52,163 bases of DNA from Sedimentisphaerales bacterium (GCA_028282905.1 JANQGW010000172.1:1-52163); one strand, 5' to 3'. Shown: positions 27,244 to 35,880, numbered from the stretch's first letter. Notes: generated by a model from the sequence alone, not told the origin. Made by a program: numbers and translations.

Positions 27244-27786
27244 TTATTCAGATGCAACAAAAATACCAGCGGCATTGATCACCAAAGAGGCCTTGTCGGT
27301 ACGTGGCCCCACGGTTCCCTGGATGACTAATGTCGTTAAGGGCTTTAGATTTTCTACTTCGCTCAAATCAACAGCAAGCGGTCGATTGTCAGCCCCCAGA
27401 ATCTGCACAGAGGCCATGTTTGTAAGCAGTACTTCTGCCGGGGTGCAGCAGTAGTCCCAGGGCATGGCACAGTGGTCATCTTCTTTGGTGCAGGGATTTT
27501 CCAGGGTGGCATCAATCACCGTCATGACCGCGCGATTGTTTACAAAGACTTTTTTACGCCCCCCAACCACAGCCTTAACTGCCACAGTATCACCTTCCTG
27601 AGCGTCGGATTTTAAAGACGAAATAGGTTGAATTTCTGTTGGTGCAGCAGCCAGAAAAAGAGAATCCGGCAGTGCAACGGAAGGTGTTTCAGTTTCCGGC
27701 TCACTCGAATCGCGGCAGCCGAACATCGTCAGACAAAACAAGCTCAACAATACAAAGGTTAATGGGTAGCAGGTTGTTTTCTTCAT
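27244..27786 (-). CDS. Cys-containing lipoprotein of the ABC export operon
   Basis: AGGAGA lies before ATG 27786. The signal peptide ends in a lipobox (LTMFGC, Cys at about residue 24), so the mature protein is lipid-anchored. The body looks like a small beta-rich OB-type fold (GDTVAVKAVVGGRKK, VMTVIDATL, LVIQGTVGP) with an insertion rich in cysteines (NPCTKEDDHCAMPWDYCC) that could hold disulfides or a metal. It is the last gene of the operon, 52 nt after the second permease. I do not recognise a named family. The role is probably substrate delivery or capture at the membrane for the transporter (inference). Confidence 0.8.
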   Translation of the reverse strand: MKKTTCYPLTFVLLSLFCLTMFGCRDSSEPETETPSVALPDSLFLAAAPTEIQPISSLKSDAQEGDTVAVKAVVGGRKKVFVNNRAVMTVIDATLENPCTKEDDHCAMPWDYCCTPAEVLLTNMASVQILGADNRPLAVDLSEVENLKPLTTLVIQGTVGPRTDKASLVINAAGIFVASE

Positions 27787-27838
27787 GGTTTTTTCTCCTA
27801 TATTAGTTTCAATTATCATTTTCAAACATTTCAATTTC

Positions 27839-29005
27839 TTAGATTGCCTTTAATGCTTCAGGAATAGGCAGTCGTATGCAATTTATCACAGGAGGCAGGG
27901 CGCCTACAATGCCCAGAATCAATCCCGCACCAAGGCCGGCGCTGAGAGTGGCTGCATCAACGGCCAGGCTAAAGGCCCCCATGGAAATCTTGATGGAACT
28001 GCCGTCGAGCAAAACCAAAGAGAACAAGGCTGATGTCAGTGCCCCGGTAAGAGCGATTAAGATGGATTCCTGGATCAAACTCATTGCAATTGCCAAACGG
28101 GAATAGCCGAGTGATTGAAGCATACCGATCTCTCGAAAACGAGCGGCAAATGCGGCATACAAAATGTTTAATCCACCAAACAGGCCTCCCATACCGATCA
28201 GGGCAGCTGTGATCCAAACCATCATACGTACAGGTCTATAAAACGATACCAATTTTTGATAGTAAGCGGTCTCCGGCAGGGCAATGATCTCCAGATCCAA
28301 ACGCGTGGAGGCAAAGATCTCCACATCGGAATAATCGGCATTATCCAAGGTAAGGATCACACACGACAGACTATCGCGTTTGGCGGCGATCTGCAGATCG
28401 GTTAAGGGGCACCAGATTTCCGCGTCCATGACCGTATTAGGAGCGGAAAAATGGCCGACAATCGTCCAGGGTCGGTTGCCAAACCAGATAGTGTTGTTAA
28501 GTGCCAACTTTCCCTTGTCCCATCCCATACGTCTGGCAGTGAGTTGTCCGACCATAATTTCGTCTTGTCCGGCTTCCGGTGCGCGACCGGCCACAATATG
28601 CACCTGCTCATGGACAAGGTAGGCCGCCGGAGTGATTCCTCGAATTACGGCGGAACTGGTGGTATCCTGATCCTGCTGTGTGCTCATGACCAGACTCATA
28701 TGAACTTCGGGGGATACGTAGGCAAGTCCGAGCCGTGACTTAATGCCGGGAACACCGGCAAAAACCAGACTTGTTACAGCAGGAGAGATTTCACTGCGTT
28801 CGATACTTTCCTCACTGCCGGCTCCGAGAATGATCATATTGTTTTTCGAACCACTGCTGATCAGGCTTTTTTCCATGCCTCGCACAAAGGCTACCGCCGT
28901 GATCACCAGTGTCACCATCAAAAAACTGCCGAATATACTCAATACAAGACGTAGTTGAGAGCGTCCCAGATTTCGTACTGCATATTCAAAAGGTAAAAAC
29001 TTCAT
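27839..29005 (-). CDS. FtsX/MacB-type ABC transporter permease (second of two)
   Basis: The start ATG 29005 opens MKFLPFEYAVRNLGRSQLRL; an in-frame TTG at 29023 is possible. Topology typical of FtsX-like permeases: one N-terminal helix (LVLSIFGSFLMVTLVITAVAF), a large extracytoplasmic domain with MacB_PCD-like features (VHIVAGRAPEAGQDEIMVG, NTIWFGNRPWTIVGHF), then three helices at the C-terminus (about residues 265-380). 388 residues. With the other permease and the ATPase it makes a mechanotransmission-type ABC system (LolCDE / MacB / DevBCA-like), which moves or extracts substrates without crossing them through the inner membrane helices. Confidence 0.92.
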   Translation of the reverse strand: MKFLPFEYAVRNLGRSQLRLVLSIFGSFLMVTLVITAVAFVRGMEKSLISSGSKNNMIILGAGSEESIERSEISPAVTSLVFAGVPGIKSRLGLAYVSPEVHMSLVMSTQQDQDTTSSAVIRGITPAAYLVHEQVHIVAGRAPEAGQDEIMVGQLTARRMGWDKGKLALNNTIWFGNRPWTIVGHFSAPNTVMDAEIWCPLTDLQIAAKRDSLSCVILTLDNADYSDVEIFASTRLDLEIIALPETAYYQKLVSFYRPVRMMVWITAALIGMGGLFGGLNILYAAFAARFREIGMLQSLGYSRLAIAMSLIQESILIALTGALTSALFSLVLLDGSSIKISMGAFSLAVDAATLSAGLGAGLILGIVGALPPVINCIRLPIPEALKAI

Positions 29006-29057
29006 TTTTAGACCATTAAACAAATCGAATTCTTTTTATGTTCGTTTCACTTTTATC

Positions 29058-30209
29058 TCACACTGCTCTGAAACACTGTGCGATCTCATGGCGTGAGGCT
29101 TGCCAGGCCGGTACCAAACCGGCCAGAACACCCAGGATCAGAGACAGCCCCATCCCCGTTAACAGTAATAGTAATCCCGCCTGAATAGGGATACTGAGTC
29201 CATCCATGGAAAGGCTGTATTGCCCCCATTCAATGATTCCTGTGGCTGCAAGAGTTCCGATGCCGCCGCCGAAAAGGCCGATGCAAAGCCCCTCAAAAAC
29301 AATTAACCGTCCAATCAGATACGGGCTGTACCCCAACGTTTGCAAGATAGCATGTTCCTTAACACGATCCTGAACGCTCAGCACAATGGCATTACCCACC
29401 AGGATTAGCACCGCCGCAATACAACTCCAGCCAAGGTAACGTGTAAAGCTCACCAGTTCCACCATATCTGCGGCGGCATAGGCCACAAACGCCTTTTCCG
29501 AACGTGTCGTCGTCGGATGTTCGGCGACGGAGAACTCTTGGTCTATCGCCTGGGCGACATGATCCAATTGAGAGGCATCTTCAACCAGCACATTAAATTG
29601 CGTAACGATTCCCAGATTCTTGTCTGCGGTTTGTTGCAGGAAGTCCAGATGCACGTAGGCAACATTTTGGTCTTGTACCTCCTGAGATTGGATGATACCG
29701 GCGACATAAGCTGTCACACCGGCTGCATCAAAACGGTCACCGACCTTCAGTCCGCGTCGGCGGGCGAGCGTTTCACCCAGTAGGGCCGCGTCAGAACGGG
29801 ACCGCCACTGTTCGATGGAGCCCTGAACGATATTAAGGCCGTTGCGTTTGACACTAAGGAATTCGTCTAAGGGAACTCCGCGAAATGTGATGACATCCAG
29901 GCTCGTACGGCAGTTGTTAACCACGATTTTTATGGGAATTACCGCGCGTACGCCTTCAATTCTGTCGATCTTGGACTCGTAGTACTGAGGCAGTTGACTG
30001 GTAAACGGACAGAAGCGATCCTTACGATATACCACCAGTACCGTGTCGTTGGCATTCTCCTGAGTCGCCTGAGAAACACCGGTCTGCATGGCCTGAATTG
30101 TGATAAACATGAACATTGCCGTCATCACACCGCTCAGGGTCAATAGACTGCGAATCCGGTGACGCAGCAATTGACGATAAATCAAAGGGATGAACTTCGG
30201 AGCAATCAT
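29058..30209 (-). CDS. FtsX/MacB-type ABC transporter permease (first of two)
   Basis: GAGG before ATG 30209. N-terminal helix within RIRSLLTLSGVMTAMFMFITIQAM, a periplasmic-type domain (VIPIKIVVNNC, RRGLKVGDRFDAAGVTAYVAGII) and three C-terminal helices (CIAAVLILVGNAIVLSV, LFGGGIGTLAATGII, LLLLTGMGLSLILGVLAGLVP). 383 residues. It ends 52 nt before the second permease; the two probably form a heterodimer. The QTLGYSPYLIGRLIVFEG segment is the coupling-helix region shared by FtsX-like permeases. Confidence 0.92.
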   Translation of the reverse strand: MIAPKFIPLIYRQLLRHRIRSLLTLSGVMTAMFMFITIQAMQTGVSQATQENANDTVLVVYRKDRFCPFTSQLPQYYESKIDRIEGVRAVIPIKIVVNNCRTSLDVITFRGVPLDEFLSVKRNGLNIVQGSIEQWRSRSDAALLGETLARRRGLKVGDRFDAAGVTAYVAGIIQSQEVQDQNVAYVHLDFLQQTADKNLGIVTQFNVLVEDASQLDHVAQAIDQEFSVAEHPTTTRSEKAFVAYAAADMVELVSFTRYLGWSCIAAVLILVGNAIVLSVQDRVKEHAILQTLGYSPYLIGRLIVFEGLCIGLFGGGIGTLAATGIIEWGQYSLSMDGLSIPIQAGLLLLLTGMGLSLILGVLAGLVPAWQASRHEIAQCFRAV

Positions 30210-30292
30210 ATTTGAACCTCATGATTTTTTTGTCTTTTTTTCATCTTGTACGGTTTTAGATTCATTTTAAGTAATTTAAACATGCTTTCATC

Positions 30293-30994
30293 TTATTGCC
30301 ACACTTCCGGCTTCTGAATCTCTTCCTGGTACTCCACCAGCTTGCCTTTATTCAGAAACAGAACCTGGTCGGCGTACCGTGCGGTTTGGGGGTCATGGGT
30401 GACCATAATAAGTGTTGTACTCAGTTCCTTGTTGAGTTGTTTCAACAGTTCCATAATGGACTGTGCCGCCTGGCGATCTAGATCACCGGTAGGCTCATCG
30501 GCAACGAGGATCTTAGGATTTGTAACAATCGCCCGGGCGATGGCCACACGCTGTTCCTGGCCGCCGCTGAGTTGCCGGGGATAGTGATTGTATCTGTCCT
30601 CAAGTCCGACCAGAGCCAGTGAACGCGTCACACGTTCATGTCGCTGCTGACGTGACATCTTATGCAGCAGCAAAGGAAGTTCCACATTTTCATAGGCCGT
30701 CAGCACTGGTATCAGGTTATAGAGCTGGAATATATAGCCTATGTTGGTCGCTCGCCAGGTTGCCAGCTTACTGGCCGATAGCCCGGCAATGTCCATTTTG
30801 TCAATAAACAGGGAGCCTGAGGTGGGCTTGTCAATGCCGGCGATCAGGTTGAGAAGAGTAGTTTTTCCACTGCCGGACGGCCCCATCAGCGCCAGAAATC
30901 GACCCGGTTGAATCTCCAGATCAAGATCGTGCAACGGACGGATACGATTATCGCCCCGATGGTATTCTTTGCTTAATTGTTTACATTCAATCAT
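30293..30994 (-). CDS. ABC transporter ATP-binding protein (LolD/MacB class)
   Basis: Complete nucleotide-binding domain of 233 residues: Walker A GPSGSGKTT (about 38-46), Q-loop FQLYNLIPVLTAYENVELP, signature LSGGQEQRVAIARA, Walker B ILVADEPTGDLD and H-loop MVTHDPQTA. The sequence is of the class that pairs with FtsX-like permeases. Its ATG overlaps the adaptor stop codon by four bases (ATGA at 30994-30991), so the two are translationally coupled. It energises the two permeases encoded next. Confidence 0.96.
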   Translation of the reverse strand: MIECKQLSKEYHRGDNRIRPLHDLDLEIQPGRFLALMGPSGSGKTTLLNLIAGIDKPTSGSLFIDKMDIAGLSASKLATWRATNIGYIFQLYNLIPVLTAYENVELPLLLHKMSRQQRHERVTRSLALVGLEDRYNHYPRQLSGGQEQRVAIARAIVTNPKILVADEPTGDLDRQAAQSIMELLKQLNKELSTTLIMVTHDPQTARYADQVLFLNKGKLVEYQEEIQKPEVWQ

Positions 30995-32481
30995 GGTTCA
31001 ATTTCTCCGGTAATTCGTATGCGTTGTCCTTCCGTCAGTGGTTTATCATACTCAGCAATCAAAGTGTCTCCGGGCTGAAGGCCGGAAACGGTTTCAATCC
31101 AGCCGGCCTCTCGATGACGGCCAAGGGTAATATCCCGCTGTGTGGCACGCTGGTCTGCAGTGACTACCCATACCGAAGCCGTATTGTCGGAACGTTGCTG
31201 AAGGAATTTTTCAGGCACCAATACTCGATATGTCGCAGATTCAGTATTCGCTTGTGATTGCCCTAAAAACTTGACGCGTGCAAGCATTTCCGGTTTTAGT
31301 TCCGCGGTGGGATGATGAATCGCAACTTTGATCTCTAAGGTGTTTTTTTGAATATCGGCCTCATGGACGATGCGTGTGACCTGTCCGGCAAAACGCTTGT
31401 CCGGCAGGACATCCACGATGATTTCCGCCTCTTGACCGACTCCCACCTTAGCGGCGTCCGCCAGGGGGACATCGACCCGTACCTGGAGCTTGTTAGGATC
31501 ATAAAGGTGAACGGCATGCGCGGAAAGCTTGCCGTCCATATTCAGCATAAGTTTACTGCCCGGTACAACCAGACGTGTCATAACAATCCCGGCTGCCGGA
31601 GAGCGTACTTCCATGCGATCCAATCGCAGTTGGGCCTGGGCGACAGCAGCATTCATCTCATGAAGTTCAGCCTGTGCCAGATCAAGCGCTTCTTGTTCTG
31701 GGATACGGAGTCTGCGTTGTTCTCGTGCTGCGTGGAGTTCGGCTTGAATACTCAGGGTTTGAGCCTCAAGTACATCACGCTTTTTTTGTGCGACCTCCAG
31801 CCTGGCCTGTTGAGCTTTGTATTGTAATTCAGCTTGTACAACTTGCTGTTCGGCAACGGCGTCCGGTTGTACAGTTGACAGTCGTTGGTATGAGTCTTTT
31901 AGCTCCGCAAGCCTGGCCTCATGCATGGCAATCTCAGAGAGCAATTGTGAACGCTCGGCGGTGATCTGCTTCAAAGAGGCCTCTGTGACGGCAATCATGC
32001 GATCCAGTTCTATGGGATGGTCCCAGTCAGACTGAGCCGCCTTGAGTTTTGCCTGTCGATTTTCCAGTTTCGCCCGGGCAGATTCTAAAGCCAGCCGTGC
32101 ATCGTCATCGATCATTCGAGCTACGATCTGGTCGGCTGTTACCCATTCACCCTCCAATACAAGAACCTCTTTTACCACGCCCGGCGACAGGGCGGAGACG
32201 TAAATAGGAAAGGGATCGGGTTCTACCCATCCCGGCGCCTGAAAAGTTACCGACCCTGCGGTCTGAGTGAGTGATTTACTGACCAGTTGCACGGTACGCA
32301 CATTGACCGCCGGACTGAAGCTGCCACGGGCAGCATACCCCAGCAGGAGGAGGGCAGTGATTAATATGCCAAGGGGCAATATCAACCGTGTGAGCCATTT
32401 TCGCGGCGGCCGCGGGATGGTTTTGTCCGGAGCTGTCGAACGATCAATATGAAGCCCCAATATATCGGATTTCTGATTCAT
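30991..32481 (-). CDS. HlyD-family membrane fusion (periplasmic adaptor) protein
   Basis: 496 residues: an N-terminal membrane anchor (LTRLILPLGILITALLLLGYAA, about 30-51), a lipoyl-like half (GVVKEVLVLEGEWVTADQIVARM), a long coiled-coil hairpin (about 125-290, rich in Glu, Ala, Gln and Leu), the second lipoyl half (VRSPAAGIVMTRLVVPGS), a beta-barrel (LQVRVDVPLADAAKVGVGQEAEI) and a membrane-proximal domain. Adaptors of this kind link an inner-membrane ABC pump to an outer channel. No TolC-like outer-membrane protein is encoded in the window. First core gene of the transporter set. Confidence 0.93.
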   Translation of the reverse strand: MNQKSDILGLHIDRSTAPDKTIPRPPRKWLTRLILPLGILITALLLLGYAARGSFSPAVNVRTVQLVSKSLTQTAGSVTFQAPGWVEPDPFPIYVSALSPGVVKEVLVLEGEWVTADQIVARMIDDDARLALESARAKLENRQAKLKAAQSDWDHPIELDRMIAVTEASLKQITAERSQLLSEIAMHEARLAELKDSYQRLSTVQPDAVAEQQVVQAELQYKAQQARLEVAQKKRDVLEAQTLSIQAELHAAREQRRLRIPEQEALDLAQAELHEMNAAVAQAQLRLDRMEVRSPAAGIVMTRLVVPGSKLMLNMDGKLSAHAVHLYDPNKLQVRVDVPLADAAKVGVGQEAEIIVDVLPDKRFAGQVTRIVHEADIQKNTLEIKVAIHHPTAELKPEMLARVKFLGQSQANTESATYRVLVPEKFLQQRSDNTASVWVVTADQRATQRDITLGRHREAGWIETVSGLQPGDTLIAEYDKPLTEGQRIRITGEIEP

Positions 32482-32608
32482 GTAATGATTCCTCTAACGA
32501 TTCCTAAGTCAGGTAATGATGGACCTGTGTCAGAAAATGCGCACAATAAGAGCATAGAAAAAACAGCTTCTTTTATGAAGCGCACTATGCGCGCATGGGT
32601 AGAGGATA

Positions 32609-33043
32609 TCAAATCAGAAGGATTATGGTATTCAGCCTATCGGCGTCATTTGTTGGATATGCAGAAGTATTGTAAGGGGTGATATAGTTTTCGGCCATAA
32701 AAACAGTGTCCATCGCGTATGTCGGCATTCCAAAAGAGGGCGGTATTGGATCAACCTGCCTTGTATGATATGGCTCACTCGTGTCTAACGGGACATCGAC
32801 ACACAGACACCGACTGTTATAGCAGATGCCGGGTTCAACCGGGGTGGATTCAAAGAGTGTTGATGCTTCTGGGCGGCCGTAATACTCAGTGTCTCTCTGT
32901 CGGCCTTCGCAGCAGCAAGTAATTTCCTTAGCCTCATGCTTGTTGCCGCAGCAATTGATGCTCAATAACTGCCCTCTGGTATATGAGATCAGGATCACCA
33001 GATAAGAGATTAAGAGAAACAATTCTCGGCGTTTAATTGTCAT
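32609..33043 (-). CDS. Small Cys-rich membrane-anchored or secreted protein, first gene of the export operon
   Basis: About 144 residues from ATG 33043 (an in-frame GTG at 33058 would fall at the predicted transcription start). An N-terminal hydrophobic helix (LFLLISYLVILISY) is followed by two Cys clusters, INCCGNKHEAKEITCCC and GICYNSRCLCVDVP, nine cysteines in all, and a Pro/Tyr-rich tail ending DRLNTIILLI. The clear promoter directly upstream and the position 127 nt before the adaptor gene argue that it is real. I do not recognise the family. The Cys/His content suggests metal binding or disulfides, but that is inference. Confidence 0.65.
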   Translation of the reverse strand: MTIKRRELFLLISYLVILISYTRGQLLSINCCGNKHEAKEITCCCEGRQRDTEYYGRPEASTLFESTPVEPGICYNSRCLCVDVPLDTSEPYHTRQVDPIPPSFGMPTYAMDTVFMAENYITPYNTSAYPTNDADRLNTIILLI

Positions 33044-33064
33044 TTTTGCTGATTTCACAACGGA

Positions 33065-33093
33065 ATTATATCACTATCCCCGAATTGAATCAA
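33065..33093 (-). promoter_or_regulatory. Sigma-70 promoter of the Cys-rich / HlyD / ABC operon
   Basis: On the - strand TTGATT (33093-33088) and a consensus TATAAT (33070-33065) are separated by 17 nt. Transcription would start near 33058, giving a leader of about 15 nt before ATG 33043. Confidence 0.75.
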
Positions 33094-33627
33094 GGTCATT
33101 CAAACCAATTTTAGTATATACGATAATTCTACGAAACATAATGGGGTCAGGTTCAAAACAGGTGAATAATAGGTTAGATTGTCAATGCACGGCATGATGG
33201 AGCCTGAAACTGAACCATAACAATCCAGGCATTATGAAAACTGTTCGCGAAGACAGAAAAGGTGTTTCGCGAAAAGGGATGCTGACGCGAAAAGACTCTA
33301 AATGTATTGTACGACTCTTGCGGGTTGATCTTTAAGTCCTTTTGTAAAAAGAAGATAGAAGTTTTTTGAGAGGGTGGGGTTTGATAGGATTATTTTCGAT
33401 TATTGCGAGGTATTATGTCAGAGCAATTATTTGTACAAAGTAGATAACCGTTCTGCGCATGACGAATGAATTCTTGATAATGTTATGATTACACCGGAGA
33501 GTGTTGGCTGGAGACCATTTTTTTTATAAAATTGCAGATTTTGGTTAACGTTGGCGGTTTCACAGGGGATTACTTAATGTAAGGGTAAACATCATCTGCT
33601 CAAAAACGTAACAATAGTGTGGAAAAT
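33094..33627. other. Divergent intergenic region between the export operon and module 2
   Basis: About 530 nt with no gene seen. It contains two perfect TTCGCGAA palindromes (33244-33251 and 33266-33273) and a third CGCGAAAAG at 33286-33294, spaced 22 and 18 nt, as possible operator sites. GGTTCA (33150-33155) and TGAACC (33211-33216) make a weak inverted pair. No clear promoter for the sigma gene was found. Confidence 0.4.
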
Positions 33628-34197
33628 ATGAAAAAAAAGGCTGAAAATCATGATTTTGAGAATACTTTCGGGGCAATTCAAGGCTCGAAAGAAAAAGAAT
33701 TCATGGGTTTTGTTGTGTCAAATCAAAAACGTATTTTCAGCTACATCATCACAATGGTCCCCAGTCATTCTGATGCAGAAGACATTTTGCAGGATACAAT
33801 GACGATTATGTGGCAGAAGTTCGACGAGTTTGAACGGGGCAGCAATTTTGTCGCATGGGGCATCGCCATTGCGAAATTCCGGATCATGAAATACCGGAGA
33901 AGCACAGTTGCTTCAAAATTACGTCTTGATGATGACGTGCTCGGTCTGCTCGAAAAGCAGTCAGATGGGATGCTCAAAAAATTGGATGACCGCCTGGATG
34001 CTCTGAGGAATTGTATTAAAAAGTTGAGCGGCAAAGAAAGCACTCTTCTTAAAATGCGCTATGATCAGGAACAGTCTTTTCAAAAGATTGGTTCTTCAGT
34101 CGGGTTGACAAGTCCGGCAGTTTTCAAAGCGATTAGCCAGATTCATTGTAAACTTATGCGTTGCATAAAAAGAACGCTTTTCATGGAAACCGGATGA
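33628..34197 (+). CDS. ECF-family RNA polymerase sigma factor (module 2)
   Basis: About 189 residues from ATG 33628 (GGA just upstream; GTG 33619 is an in-frame alternative). Region 2: TMVPSHSDAEDILQDT and GSNFVAWGIAIAKFRIMKY. Region 4: IKKLSGKESTLLKMRY, then QSFQKIGSSVGLTSPAVFKAI. The stop codon overlaps the next start (ATGA at 34194-34197), so sigma and anti-sigma are translationally coupled. Similar in layout to the factors at 14030 and 48077, which suggests duplication of the module. Confidence 0.93.
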   Translation: MKKKAENHDFENTFGAIQGSKEKEFMGFVVSNQKRIFSYIITMVPSHSDAEDILQDTMTIMWQKFDEFERGSNFVAWGIAIAKFRIMKYRRSTVASKLRLDDDVLGLLEKQSDGMLKKLDDRLDALRNCIKKLSGKESTLLKMRYDQEQSFQKIGSSVGLTSPAVFKAISQIHCKLMRCIKRTLFMETG

Positions 34198-35702
34198 TGA
34201 CTGAGCATAATGATAAATACCAATATCTGAGTGATTTGCTGATGCTGATGCTCAATGGCAGAGCAAATCAGGAACACTATGCTCTGTTGAACGAGATGCT
34301 CAGACAATCCGAGGCCAATCGCCGGATTTATGTGGAATTCATGACGACCTATGTGGGGTTGAATTATCCTGACGGTGCTTTTAATTTCCAGAACGAAGGG
34401 GATGTTCTTGATTTTGACTCCGGGGTATGGCAGTCGCTTGCTAAAGAAGAAAAAACGGCGCCTGCGATCACACTCCCAAAAGAAGAAGCACCGAGTGAAC
34501 TGATTCAGAAGGTTGTACATGAAAAAGTCCCACGGAAGCTTGACCGGCTTTCAGTATATACTGTTATTGTTTCTATGGCGGCAATACTGCTGCTTGTTCT
34601 CATGGTCAAGCTGAACCCTGTGTCACCGAATCTGCCCCTTGCAACTGTTGCGACGTTAACGGATTCAATTAACGCAACGTGGGCTGAAATGGATTATTCG
34701 CTCAATGACGAGATTCTTGAACAGGATGAACTGGTTCTGGAGAAGGGTTTTGCCGAACTGACATTCGGTATGGGGGCCAAAGTCATGCTTGAGGCGCCTT
34801 GCAGGATAACATTGAACAATAACAATCAAATGTACCTGCATGCTGGTAAACTTTCCGCTCACGTTCCTCCGGAAGCCTATGGCTTTACCGTTGATACGCC
34901 GGATGCGTCAATAAAAGATATTGGAACGGAATTCGGGGTGGATGTACAAGAAGGCGAGCACAGCGAAGTTCATGTCTTTAAAGGCGGTATTGTGCTTTGG
35001 GCGTGCCAGGAAGAAAAAGAAAAAAGATCTCTAAAGGCCCAAACTTTACTTGAAGAAAATCAGGCGAGTCGCGTTGCAACAGGCTCTGGTGTTATCAAAA
35101 CGATAGGTTTTGATTCAGACGGTTTTATTCGTTCCAGGGAAGAGGCGATTTACAATATTCATCCTACCGGAGCTATTCAATATCTGCGAACACTCCCGAA
35201 TTCACTGCAAATGGATGAGTTTGAGAGCGACGCTTACATGCGTTTGTTTTTAGAACGTAAACGAGTTTTACTCGAAAATGACGTAGCTGTTGCTTTTCCT
35301 GGTTCGGGCGTGTTGAGGCCTGATAGACTTTCCCGGGATGATCACCATGTTATCCCTGCCGGCACGAAAGTTGATAGTTACCTCCTCCATTATGATCGAA
35401 AACATGCAGAAATGGGCGTGCTGGTGAAGGTTACCGGTTCGGTAACATTTACCCGTCCGATTGTCGGGTTGATTGTAAGCTATGAACAATTAGAAATGAC
35501 TGATTCTCTTTTTGGAAACCCGGACATATTGTATCCGATCGATAAAAGCAGAGGACTTACGGGAGAGGATTCAAAATCGCCGATTAATGATGTAATCACA
35601 ATATCTGATGACAGAAAGAGGCTGGATGTATTTTTGACGGTTGCAAATATTGACCAGATTCGGGTGCTCGTTTCCGCGCCTCAGAATGACCATAGCTTTT
35701 GA
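34194..35702 (+). CDS. FecR-like transmembrane anti-sigma factor with a distinct C-terminal domain (module 2)
   Basis: The start ATG 34194 overlaps the sigma stop. Cytoplasmic helices 1-60, the juxtamembrane motif VWQSLAKEEKTAP (78-90), a TM helix (about 121-140), and a FecR domain (about 145-275; GFAELTFGMGAKVMLEAP, FTVDTPDASIKDIGTEFGV, VHVFKGGIVL). The C-terminal third (about 340-500) is unlike that of modules 1 and 3: it has VIPAGTKVDSYLLHYD, GSVTFTRPIVGLIVSYEQL and IDQIRVLVS. From memory this resembles a beta-rich domain found in secreted PEP-CTERM proteins (VxSYxxHFDP ... DQIRV); that match needs a profile search. A separate ligand from modules 1 and 3 is therefore likely (inference). 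Confidence 0.87.
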   Translation: MMTEHNDKYQYLSDLLMLMLNGRANQEHYALLNEMLRQSEANRRIYVEFMTTYVGLNYPDGAFNFQNEGDVLDFDSGVWQSLAKEEKTAPAITLPKEEAPSELIQKVVHEKVPRKLDRLSVYTVIVSMAAILLLVLMVKLNPVSPNLPLATVATLTDSINATWAEMDYSLNDEILEQDELVLEKGFAELTFGMGAKVMLEAPCRITLNNNNQMYLHAGKLSAHVPPEAYGFTVDTPDASIKDIGTEFGVDVQEGEHSEVHVFKGGIVLWACQEEKEKRSLKAQTLLEENQASRVATGSGVIKTIGFDSDGFIRSREEAIYNIHPTGAIQYLRTLPNSLQMDEFESDAYMRLFLERKRVLLENDVAVAFPGSGVLRPDRLSRDDHHVIPAGTKVDSYLLHYDRKHAEMGVLVKVTGSVTFTRPIVGLIVSYEQLEMTDSLFGNPDILYPIDKSRGLTGEDSKSPINDVITISDDRKRLDVFLTVANIDQIRVLVSAPQNDHSF

Positions 35703-35785
35703 TATGAAGCTGCTCGATTGATGTTTGGCGGCTGAAAAAAGATAACGATTCTAATAATTTCTTTTGGAGTAATGTGTGTGCTCAT

Positions 35786-35880
35786 GGGGTCGGTCTGCGC
35801 AGTCCGACTCCCTGAATGCCAGAACTCGTTGTTGCTGGCATGAAGCGGATGAAAGCTCGCTGCGGGCGTTCCGCGGCAGG
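35786..35880 (+). other. Structured RNA leader or REP-like hairpin cluster before a LamG/PEP-CTERM gene
   Basis: Three consecutive hairpins in under 100 nt: GGGGTCGG/CCGACTCC (35786-35793 and 35804-35811, one G-T pair, with a further CTG/CAG inside), ATGCCAG/CTGGCAT (35816-35822 and 35835-35841, perfect), and a CTGC/GCAG-closed stem (35860-35879). They lie between the anti-sigma stop and the RBS at 35905. The stretch is GC-richer than its flanks and has no T-tract. Confidence 0.4.

Noticed and set aside
32449..32682. Short + strand ORF between the adaptor gene and the Cys-rich gene
   Set aside because: No RBS or recognisable domain, and it overlaps the starts of - strand genes; chance ORF opposite real genes.
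33141..33216. Possible transposon end or REP-transposase remnant (GGGGTCAGGTTCA with TGAACC downstream)
   Set aside because: Only six bases pair, no transposase gene, no target duplication and no second copy in the window.
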